From assembly GCA_027001345.1 (NCBI GenBank), contig JALTMS010000729.1, positions 1-8,853 on the forward strand: a stretch of 8,853 nt of DNA, in the 5' to 3' direction. Every line of letters starts with the position of its first letter. Position 1 is the first letter of the stretch. The DNA comes from Acidobacteriota bacterium (GTDB lineage: Bacteria; Acidobacteriota; Polarisedimenticolia; J045). The position numbers and the translations under genes were made by a program. This document shows, one piece after another, positions 1 to 5,475 of this stretch. Under the pieces are notes generated by a model. It had not been told where the DNA came from. It did not search any database and saw only the letters and a program-made list of their open reading frames with translations.

Positions 1-938
1 GTGACATCCAGGATGTCATCCGGTCGGCTGTCGGCGGAATGAACATCACCTGGACCGTCGAGGGTCTCGAACGCTACCCGATCAACATTCGCTACCCCAG
101 GGAACTGCGCAACGATGTCGAAAACCTGCGGGAAATCCTCGTCGCCACCCCCACCGGCGCCCAGGTACCGATCTCTCAACTCGCGACGATCTGGGTCCGC
201 CAGGGTCCGCCGAGCATCAAGTCTGAAAACGCTCGACCGAATGCCTGGGTCTATGTCGATCTCAGGGGCATCGATGTCGGCACCTGGGTGGCGCGAGCCA
301 AGAAAGCCGTCGAGGAGAACGTCGAACTGCCCAACGGTTACACGATTTTCTGGTCGGGGCAGTACGAGTACATGGAACGAGCCAAAAAACGACTGGTGGT
401 GATCGTTCCCATCACGCTGCTGCTGATCTTCATCATCCTCTACTTCAATACCGACTCTCTGATCAAGACCGGCATCGTGCTGCTGGCGGTGCCGTTCTCG
501 ATCGTCGGCGCGGTCTGGCTGCTTTATTTCCTGGGCTACAACTGGTCGATTGCGGTGTGGGTCGGCATGATTGCGCTGGCGGGCCTCGACGCAGAAACCG
601 GCGTGGTGATGCTGCTCTATCTCGACATCGCCTGGGAGCGCTGGCGGTCCGAGGGCAAGATGGTCACCCGGGCCGATCTCGTCGAGGCTGTCGACCACGG
701 CGCCGTTCAGCGCATCCGGCCGAAGATGATGACCGTCGCCGCAACGCTTTTCTCTCTGGTGCCGATTCTCTGGGCCACGGGCAGCGGCGCCGACGTGATG
801 CGTCGTATCGCGGCGCCGATGATCGGCGGCGTCGTTACCTCCTTCGTCGGGGAGCTGATCGTTTACCCGGCTGTCTTCTTTATCTGGCGATCGATCGGGC
901 TCGGCTCGGTCCGAAAGTCGGTTTCCACCAACCCATGA
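1..938 (+). CDS. CusA/CzcA-type RND heavy-metal efflux pump, C-terminal fragment (5' cut by window edge)
   Basis: This is the last ~312 residues of an inner-membrane RND transporter that, with a membrane-fusion protein and an outer-membrane channel, exports metal ions using the proton gradient. The frame is open to the left edge (first full codon at base 3), so the ATG at 39 is internal: the residues before it (DIQDVIRSAVGG) and the following GGMN and TVEGLERYPINIRYP match the CusA porter domain. Membrane helices follow at about residues 119-137, 143-165, 169-196, 231-247 and 256-278, counted from that ATG. Two residues needed for proton/metal relay in E. coli CusA (E939, K984) appear conserved, as Glu in LDAETGVVML (bases 594-596) and Lys in RIRPKMMTV. 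The family is clear. Cu/Ag is the likeliest substrate given the DUF3347 neighbour, but Zn/Co/Cd cannot be excluded because the metal-binding methionines lie outside the window. Confidence 0.95.
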   Translation, partial: DIQDVIRSAVGGMNITWTVEGLERYPINIRYPRELRNDVENLREILVATPTGAQVPISQLATIWVRQGPPSIKSENARPNAWVYVDLRGIDVGTWVARAKKAVEENVELPNGYTIFWSGQYEYMERAKKRLVVIVPITLLLIFIILYFNTDSLIKTGIVLLAVPFSIVGAVWLLYFLGYNWSIAVWVGMIALAGLDAETGVVMLLYLDIAWERWRSEGKMVTRADLVEAVDHGAVQRIRPKMMTVAATLFSLVPILWATGSGADVMRRIAAPMIGGVVTSFVGELIVYPAVFFIWRSIGLGSVRKSVSTNP

Positions 939-975
939 CTCGCAATGGCGGCCACGCGCCGCCCGGAGGCACAGC

Positions 976-1500
976 ATGAAAACCAAGGTTGCACTGATCA
1001 CGATCCTCGTTCTCTCCCTTCTCCCTGCCGCCTGGGCCCACGGAGACAAGCACGGCGGCGGACATCACAAGATGATGAAGACCGCGTTCTCCGAGTTCAT
1101 GGAGCACTACGAGGCGATTCGTCTGTCGCTGCTCTCCGACTCGCTCGACGGCGTGGGCGACCACGCCAAGGCGATCAGCAAGCGCGCGCGCCGACTGGCC
1201 AGCGCCTTCGACGCGGAGATGGCTGGAGTCGCCAAGGACAAGGGGCCCGAGATCAAGGCTCTGATGCCGAAGCTCCGCGCTCAGGCCGATGCCCTGGCCA
1301 AGTCGACGGACCTCCGGTCGGCCCGTGACGCCTTCGCGCCGCTTTCCGAATCTTTCGTCAACTACCGTAACGCTGCGACGGGCGACAAGCCGGCCGTCGC
1401 TTTCTGCCCGATGGCCAAGCGTTCCTGGCTGCAGCCCAAGGGCCAGATCGGAAACCCCTACGGTGGCACGAAAATGCCCCGCTGCGGCCAGTTCATCTAG
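976..1500 (+). CDS. Secreted His-rich DUF3347 protein, putative periplasmic copper-handling protein
   Basis: The 174-residue product has a Sec signal peptide (Lys-rich start, hydrophobic core, AWA cleavage after about residue 21). The mature protein begins with a metal-binding-looking stretch containing His22, His26, His30, His31 and Met33/Met34. The body is helical, and the C-terminus carries the DUF3347 signature: FCPMA at 143-147 and NPYGGTKMPRCG at 160-171, so Cys144, Met146, Met167 and Cys170 are candidate ligands. In this family the domain is often fused to CusB-like membrane-fusion proteins or sits beside Cus/Czc pumps; here it is free-standing. The ATG has a GGAGG at 965-969, six bases upstream, and follows the pump gene by 37 bp, so co-transcription is likely. 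Soft-metal binding, by delivery to the pump or sequestration, is inferred from context and residues; no catalytic role is visible. Confidence 0.85.
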   Translation: MKTKVALITILVLSLLPAAWAHGDKHGGGHHKMMKTAFSEFMEHYEAIRLSLLSDSLDGVGDHAKAISKRARRLASAFDAEMAGVAKDKGPEIKALMPKLRAQADALAKSTDLRSARDAFAPLSESFVNYRNAATGDKPAVAFCPMAKRSWLQPKGQIGNPYGGTKMPRCGQFI

Positions 1501-1518
1501 AACTGAGGCGCCGCTCGA

Positions 1519-1546
1519 GGGAGGGGTCCTGCCAGGGACCCCTCCC
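1519..1546 (+). other. Strong intergenic hairpin, 11-bp perfect stem
   Basis: GGGAGGGGTCC (1519-1529) pairs perfectly with GGACCCCTCCC (1536-1546) around a 6-base loop. It lies 18 bp after the DUF3347 stop and just before the next ribosome-binding site (GGAGG, 1557-1561). There is no T-run on either strand, so it is not a canonical intrinsic terminator. It could protect the 3' end of the upstream message, partly terminate, or balance expression of the two genes. Confidence 0.6.
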
Positions 1547-1569
1547 CCGATCCACTGGAGGAACTCCCC

Positions 1570-2655
1570 ATGCAATGGCTCGAAACGGTCTCGTCGCTTC
1601 CTAACCTGCATCCGGCGCTGGTGCACTTTCCGATCGTCCTGCTGATGCTGGCGGCCGCCCTGGATGCAGGTTCTGTTCTCGTCCGCCGGTGGTCGTCATG
1701 GAACTCCCTGGCATCGATCACCTACTTGCTCGGGGGCCTGGCAGCCTGGATCACGTATTTTTCGGGACGCTCCGCAGCCGATGGCCTCGGCATGGTGCCC
1801 GCGGCGGCCCAGAGCGCTCTGGCGCGCCACGCCGACCTGGGCTGGTGGGTGGTGGCGGTGGCCACGGCCGTTGCCCTGCTCAAGGCGCTGCAGCTCGGGG
1901 GCCTGGGCCTCTCGAGTCTGACAAAACATCCAGCATTCCGATTCGCCACCTTCGCGGCCGGACTGGCGGGTGTCGCACTCGTCGGCCTGACGGCGGACAG
2001 GGGCGGCGCGCTCGTCTATCAACACGGCCTGGCCGTCGCCACGGTGGAAAGCCCATCAGGCTCGAGTCCGGAGTCCTCCGGCCAGCAAGCGGCCGGCGAG
2101 ACGGGAGTCATGATCGACGACGATGGAACCCTGGAATGGATGCCGGGGATCGGAGCTTCCCTCGAGGGAGCACTCGAGCTGGCGGATCCTGCGACGGCTT
2201 CCAATCTGAGGGTCGTGGCCGGTGATCCTGGAGCGGGCGTTCTGCTCGAAGCGGGAGGCCGCTCGATCCTGCTCTTCGCCCCACAGTACGGCGACCTGCA
2301 GGCCGAGCTGCGGCTCGATCTTTCCGGATTCCGCGGAAAAGTGGCTCTACTGCACCAGTTCTCGAGTGTCGAGTCCTACGGAGCCTTCGTCGTCGATACC
2401 GCCGCCGGGCAGGCGAGCCTTCAGGAAGTCCAGGGCGGAACGACCAACTCCCTCGACCAGCAGCCCTTCGACGTACCGCTCGACGAGACGGTGACCCTCG
2501 CCGTTTCTTGCGCCGGATCGCACCGCAAGGGCTTCGCCAACGGCGATCTGGTGGTCCACGGCCACACGGACGCCCGTCCTCCGGGACCGGTCGGTCTGTT
2601 GATCGACGGAGAGGGGCAGATCCGGATCCTGGAAGCCGCTATCTTCCCTCTTTGA
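1570..2655 (+). CDS. DUF2231-like membrane protein with C-terminal beta-rich domain
   Basis: The 361-residue protein has two parts. Residues ~10-155 resemble DUF2231 membrane proteins: the motif LHPALVHFPI (13-22, with His14 and His19), four predicted helices (about 16-38, 46-65, 88-110, 124-142), and the closing motif TADRGGALVYQHG (141-153), similar to the family's G-GG-LVY-HG pattern. Residues ~156-178 are a Ser/Gly/Glu-rich linker. Residues ~180-361 alternate hydrophobic and polar residues with many Gly/Asp turns, as in a jelly-roll or LamG-like beta sandwich, probably outside the cytoplasm. The ATG has GGAGG at 1557-1561, eight bases upstream, and a short GGAG/CTCC pairing (1557-1567) may partly mask it. 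The same-strand position 69 bp after the DUF3347 gene suggests membership of the metal operon. The conserved His residues might bind heme or metal, but the function is unknown. Its stop overlaps the convergent tag gene by 17 bp. Confidence 0.75.
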   Translation: MQWLETVSSLPNLHPALVHFPIVLLMLAAALDAGSVLVRRWSSWNSLASITYLLGGLAAWITYFSGRSAADGLGMVPAAAQSALARHADLGWWVVAVATAVALLKALQLGGLGLSSLTKHPAFRFATFAAGLAGVALVGLTADRGGALVYQHGLAVATVESPSGSSPESSGQQAAGETGVMIDDDGTLEWMPGIGASLEGALELADPATASNLRVVAGDPGAGVLLEAGGRSILLFAPQYGDLQAELRLDLSGFRGKVALLHQFSSVESYGAFVVDTAAGQASLQEVQGGTTNSLDQQPFDVPLDETVTLAVSCAGSHRKGFANGDLVVHGHTDARPPGPVGLLIDGEGQIRILEAAIFPL

Positions 2656-3232
2656 TCTGGCGATGGCGGAAGCAGCCCACCAGGTGGTCGTTGACCATCC
2701 CGGTGGCCTGCATGTGAGCGTAGACGATGGTCGGCCCGACGAAGCGGAATCCTCGCTGTTTGAGATCCCGGCTGATCTTCTCGGCCAATGGTGTGGTGGC
2801 AGGCAACTCGGCCATCGAACGCCAGCGGTTTTGGATCGGCCGACCCTCGACGAAGGACCAGATGTAGGCGTCGAACGAGCCCCACTCCTCCTGCACGGCG
2901 AGAAAGGCTCGCGCGTTGCCGATACTCGCCTCGATCTTGAGCCGGTTGCGAATGATTCCTGGATCGGCCAGCAGGCGGCGAACGCTGGAAGCTCCGAAGC
3001 GAGCGACCTTCTGCGGATCGAAGTCACGGTAGGCCCTGCGATAACCCTCGCGGCGTTTGAGAATCGTCAGCCAGCTCAGCCCCGCCTGGGCTCCCTCGAG
3101 AATGAGGAATTCGAAGAGCTTGCGGTCATCGTGGACCGGCACACCCCACTGTTCATCATGATAGGTCACGTAGATCGGATCCTGACCGCACCAGGGACAG
3201 CGCTCGAGTCGGGCCGGTTGCCGGTCGCTCAT
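2639..3232 (-). CDS. tag: DNA-3-methyladenine glycosylase I
   Basis: A 197-residue cytoplasmic base-excision repair enzyme that removes N3-methyladenine from alkylated DNA by cutting the glycosidic bond. It matches E. coli Tag along its length: RCPWCGQDPIYVTYHDEQWG near the start, LEGAQAGLSW, GIIRNRLKI, and NDHLVGC at the end. The zinc ligands of Tag align as Cys12, His25, His183 and Cys187 with the same spacings as in E. coli (13 and 4 residues), and Glu46 matches the base-recognition residue Glu38. The length is normal for the family. An in-frame ATG at 3253 would add seven residues, but the ATG at 3232 is preferred because GAGGAG lies eight bases upstream of it and inside the longer version. 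It is transcribed alone, leftward, and its 3' end overlaps the convergent membrane-protein gene by 17 bp. No unusual residues were seen. Confidence 0.96.
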   Translation of the reverse strand: MSDRQPARLERCPWCGQDPIYVTYHDEQWGVPVHDDRKLFEFLILEGAQAGLSWLTILKRREGYRRAYRDFDPQKVARFGASSVRRLLADPGIIRNRLKIEASIGNARAFLAVQEEWGSFDAYIWSFVEGRPIQNRWRSMAELPATTPLAEKISRDLKQRGFRFVGPTIVYAHMQATGMVNDHLVGCFRHRQIKEGR

Positions 3233-3272
3233 TTCAACTTCTCCTCGTCTCATGGGCGATTCTACGCCGATG

Positions 3273-3295
3273 CTCGACGGGCTGTTGCCCGCGAG
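3273..3295. other. Bulged hairpin upstream of tag
   Basis: CTCG-A-CGGGC (3273-3282) pairs with GCCCG-CGAG (3287-3295), giving nine pairs, one A bulge and a TGTT loop. No T-run follows on either strand. On the minus strand it overlaps the spacer/-35 zone of the weak TAGAAT -10 proposed for tag, so it may be an operator or simply a structured leader. Confidence 0.45.
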
Positions 3296-3306
3296 AATCC
3301 GAAGAT

Positions 3307-3327
3307 AGAAACAAGACGCAAGGCGTC
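3307..3327 (-). terminator. Candidate leftward intrinsic terminator
   Basis: Read on the minus strand, GACGC-CTT-GCGTC (3327-3315) forms a perfect 5-bp, 3-base-loop hairpin followed directly by TTGTTTCT (3314-3307). The stem is short, so termination may be weak. It lies just downstream, on the minus strand, of the folded segment at 3335-3441, and would end a transcript of that segment before the tag promoter. Confidence 0.35.
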
Positions 3328-3334
3328 ATTAAGC

Positions 3335-3476
3335 CTACCCCATTCATGCGCCTTCGGGCCGAGCGCCGTGTTCGGGCCCACGGGGGCCGCGGAGACCGAC
3401 CATCGCGGCGGGTCGGAAGAAGGGTCGATGAACGGGGGTAGCCCCAGGCACCCGCCCGAAGGCCCCAATGGCTTCG
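3335..3476. ncRNA. Candidate structured RNA element (strand uncertain, unassigned)
   Basis: CTACCCC (3335-3341) pairs with GGGGTAG (3435-3441), and after a small internal loop TTCAT (3343-3347) pairs with ATGAA (3428-3432), closing about 80 bases. Inside are CC-TTCG-GG (3351-3358), GGCCGA paired with TCGGGCC across one bulge (3357-3378, partly competing with the previous one), and a perfect CCGACC/GGTCGG hairpin (about 3396-3416). Just outside, CGAAG-G-CC and GG-CTTCG form a hairpin with loop CCAAT (about 3457-3476). A competing GGCGGGT/ACCCGCC pairing is possible. The leftward terminator-like hairpin beside it favours the minus strand. GC-rich DNA folds readily, and I recognise no known RNA family, so this is a candidate only. 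Confidence 0.3.
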
Positions 3477-3537
3477 CCAAGTTGATGGCCGGCCGCAGAA
3501 TTCAACTCGTAGACATCTCCCTGGAGAACGTTCCCCC

Positions 3538-3565
3538 TTGACTTGGCGCCCAGCGCCACCACAAT
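3538..3565 (+). promoter_or_regulatory. Candidate sigma70-type promoter for the radical SAM gene, with dyad in spacer
   Basis: TTGACT (3538-3543, five of six matches to TTGACA) is followed after 16 bases by CACAAT (3560-3565, four of six matches to TATAAT). The spacer contains a perfect inverted repeat, TGGCGC-CCA-GCGCCA (3544-3558), where a repressor could bind. Transcription from here would give a leader of about 100 bases before the ATG at 3675. Confidence 0.4.
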
Positions 3566-3628
3566 TGCTTGCGTGATTCCAGACGATTGCGAGATACATG
3601 CAACACGAGCACCATCAGTCTCATCATT

Positions 3629-3652
3629 CCGTGCGACATCCCGTACGACATC
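3629..3652 (+). repeat. Tandem 12-bp direct repeat in the radical SAM leader
   Basis: CCGTGCGACATC (3629-3640) is followed directly by CCGTACGACATC (3641-3652), differing at one base. The pair ends about 10 bases before the AGAAAGG ribosome-binding site. Two exact-phase copies could be a regulator site in DNA or RNA, or a chance duplication. Confidence 0.5.
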
Positions 3653-3674
3653 GACGAGCAGAAAGGCCTTCGCC

Positions 3675-5411
3675 ATGACGGCAACTACGACGACTGTACT
3701 TGCAGGCACTGCAACCCAGCCCCGGCACCCTCGGGGCTCACGAGCCCGCGTCCTGCTCTCCAGCGTCTTCGGCCCCTACGCCCAGGATGACGAGTACGGC
3801 AGCCGTGCGATCAACCCGATGGAGCTGTACCACAACCAGGTCACTCGCGTACAGGGCGGCTTCTCGCTGCGGATGTTCCATCGTTCCTGGGGCCTGATGC
3901 TGATCCAGGCCAATATCGAGGCCCCATGCACCCTGCTCGATTTTCCTACGCTCGATCGCTTCGTCGAGGAGATCACCAGCCACCAGTACGACATCGTCGG
4001 CATCGGGGCGATCATCCCCAACGTGGAGAAGGTGCGCAAGATGTGCGAGCTGGTGCGCACCCATCTGCCGCAGGCGACGATCGTCGTCGGTGGCCACGTG
4101 GCCAACATCCCCGACATCGCCGAACGCATCGATGCCGATCACATCGTCCGTGGCGAGGGCGTCAGTTGGATGCGCCGTTTCCTCGGCGAGGATGATCGTC
4201 GGCCCCTGCGACACCCGCGCATCGTCTCCGGCATGGGAGCCCGAGTGATGGGCGTGCGGCTGCGGGAGAACCCCGAGGATGTCGCTGCGACCGTGATCCC
4301 CTCGGTCGGCTGCCCGCTGGGTTGCAACTTCTGCGCGACGTCAGCGATGTTCGGCGGCAAGGGCAAGTACGTGCACTTCTACGAAACCGGCGATGAGCTG
4401 TTCGAAGTCATGTGCGCCCTCGAGGCCTCGATGAAGGTGCGCTCGTTCTTCATGATGGACGAGAACTTCCTCTTCCACCGCAAGCGCGCCCTGCGGCTGC
4501 TCGAGTTGATGGTCGAGCACGACAAGTCATGGGCTCTGTACGTCTTCAGCTCGGCCAACGTTTTGCGGAGATACACTCTCGAGCAGCTCGTCCAACTCGG
4601 CATCTCCTGGATCTGGATGGGGCTCGAGGGCGAGGACGCCAACTACTCCAAGCTCAACGGGATCGACACCCGCGATGTCGTCCGCCAGCTCCAGGCCCAC
4701 GGCATCCGGGTCCTGGGCTCGACGATCATCGGCCTCGAAGAGCATCGACCGGAAACGATGGAGAGCGTGATCCGTCACGCCGTCAGTCACGACACCGAAT
4801 TCCACCAGTTCATGCTCTACACACCGGTTCTCGGCACGCCGCTGCACGCCGAGTTCAAGGCCAAGGGGCGACTTCTCGATACCAGCGAGTTCCCGGAATG
4901 CGATACTCACGGCCAGTTCCGCTTTTCCTTCAAGCATCCCCATTTCCGGAACGGCGAGGAAGGCGAGTATCTCCTGCAAGCTTTCCGCACCGACCTGGAA
5001 GTCAACGGGCCGAGCATCGTGCGCGTCGCTCGCACCCTGCTGCAGGGCTGGAAGCGTCACAAGAACCATCCGGATCCGCGGGTACGCCGGCGTTTCGTCT
5101 GGGAGGTCCGGGACCTGGCGGTGACCTATGCCGGCGCCCTGTGGGCCGCTCGGCGCTCGTTCCGCTCCAACCCGACCGTCAGCGAGAAGATTTCGCGCGT
5201 ACTGCGTGAACTCTACCGGGAGTTCGGCGTCAAGTCGCGCCTCGCCGCCCCCCTCCTCGGACGCTACCTGAGATTCACCATCACGCGCGAAGAGCGGCGT
5301 CTGGCCCGCGGCTGGACCTATGAGCCGAAGACCTTCCGCGAAACATCGGCCCTGTTCGTCGCTCCTGTCGGCGAGTCCGAGCGGCAGGTGATGGTCCCCA
5401 GCACTTCCTGA
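3675..5411 (+). CDS. B12-binding-type radical SAM protein, substrate unknown
   Basis: A 578-residue cytoplasmic protein. Residues ~24-170 look like the Rossmann-type cobalamin-binding domain of class B/BchE-like radical SAM enzymes: YDIVGIGAIIPN (105-116), ATIVVGGHVANIP (134-146), and ADHIVRGEGVSW (154-165). The DxHxxG motif of base-off/His-on B12 proteins is absent, as in several members of this group. The 4Fe-4S cluster motif is complete: Cys213, Cys217 and Cys220 in CPLGCNFC. The TIM-barrel continues with FFMMDENFLF, WIWMGLEGED and VLGSTIIGLEE. Residues after ~400 form a basic, probably helical C-terminal region without a domain I recognise. The ATG at 3675 is chosen because AGAAAGG lies about eight bases upstream; a longer open frame from 3543 gives a low-complexity start and would overlap the candidate promoter. 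Expected chemistry is SAM cleavage to a 5'-deoxyadenosyl radical or B12-dependent methyl transfer, but no neighbour hints at the substrate. Confidence 0.9.
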   Translation: MTATTTTVLAGTATQPRHPRGSRARVLLSSVFGPYAQDDEYGSRAINPMELYHNQVTRVQGGFSLRMFHRSWGLMLIQANIEAPCTLLDFPTLDRFVEEITSHQYDIVGIGAIIPNVEKVRKMCELVRTHLPQATIVVGGHVANIPDIAERIDADHIVRGEGVSWMRRFLGEDDRRPLRHPRIVSGMGARVMGVRLRENPEDVAATVIPSVGCPLGCNFCATSAMFGGKGKYVHFYETGDELFEVMCALEASMKVRSFFMMDENFLFHRKRALRLLELMVEHDKSWALYVFSSANVLRRYTLEQLVQLGISWIWMGLEGEDANYSKLNGIDTRDVVRQLQAHGIRVLGSTIIGLEEHRPETMESVIRHAVSHDTEFHQFMLYTPVLGTPLHAEFKAKGRLLDTSEFPECDTHGQFRFSFKHPHFRNGEEGEYLLQAFRTDLEVNGPSIVRVARTLLQGWKRHKNHPDPRVRRRFVWEVRDLAVTYAGALWAARRSFRSNPTVSEKISRVLRELYREFGVKSRLAAPLLGRYLRFTITREERRLARGWTYEPKTFRETSALFVAPVGESERQVMVPSTS

Positions 5412-5450
5412 CCGAATCGCCCGTCTTCCCTTCGCGCCCATCTCGCGGTA

Positions 5451-5470
5451 CCTTCACCCACGGGTGGAGG
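5451..5470 (+). promoter_or_regulatory. Hairpin sequestering the Shine-Dalgarno of the secreted nuclease gene
   Basis: CCTTCACCC (5451-5459) can pair base for base (one G-T wobble) with GGGTGGAGG (5462-5470) around AC; the top pair would open to make a usable loop. The paired 3' arm contains the GGAGG (5466-5470) that sits five bases before the ATG at 5476, so the ribosome site would be hidden in the folded leader. It could act as a translational switch, thermosensor or coupling device with the upstream gene; none is shown. Confidence 0.4.
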
Positions 5471-5475
5471 GAACA

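Larger units (their letters stand above)
3233..3674. other. Gene-free, structure-rich divergent intergenic region (~440 bp)
   Basis: This stretch separates the divergent tag and radical SAM genes and is far longer than the other gaps here (15-69 bp). Reading frames exist on both strands, but none has recognisable domains or a convincing start with a ribosome site. It contains a bulged hairpin (3273-3295), a terminator-like hairpin reading leftward (3307-3327), a long-range pairing (3335-3347 with 3428-3441) enclosing smaller hairpins, another hairpin at about 3457-3476, a candidate rightward promoter (3538-3565) and a tandem 12-bp repeat (3629-3652). A weak leftward -10 (TAGAAT on the minus strand, 3259-3264) could serve tag, but its -35 is poor. 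Confidence 0.6.

Noticed and set aside
3233..3253. Upstream ATG (3253) as the tag start
   Set aside because: The GAGGAG ribosome site lies within the extra seven codons and is ideally spaced for the ATG at 3232, where the homology also begins soon after.
3311..3360. Resemblance of GACGCAAGGC...AAGCCTACC to part of a c-di-GMP-I riboswitch
   Set aside because: Only a short stretch matches; the rest of the conserved core and the second helix pattern are missing.
3310..3540. Assignment of the folded block to 6S RNA, tmRNA, RNase P RNA, SRP RNA or a cobalamin riboswitch
   Set aside because: None of their hallmark sequences (for example GGAAGGAAGCAGCC for SRP RNA or GCCACTG for the cobalamin box) is present on either strand.
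3543..3674. 44-residue N-terminal extension of the radical SAM protein from a TTG at 3543
   Set aside because: It is a low-complexity Ser/Thr/Arg sequence overlapping the candidate promoter, and the ATG at 3675 has a well-placed ribosome-binding site.
3234..3709. Three overlapping minus-strand frames in the intergenic region (3234-3599, 3262-3480, 3344-3709)
   Set aside because: They overlap each other, run into tag or the radical SAM start, have no convincing Shine-Dalgarno and resemble no family. A small conserved protein cannot be fully excluded, but structured noncoding DNA fits at least as well.
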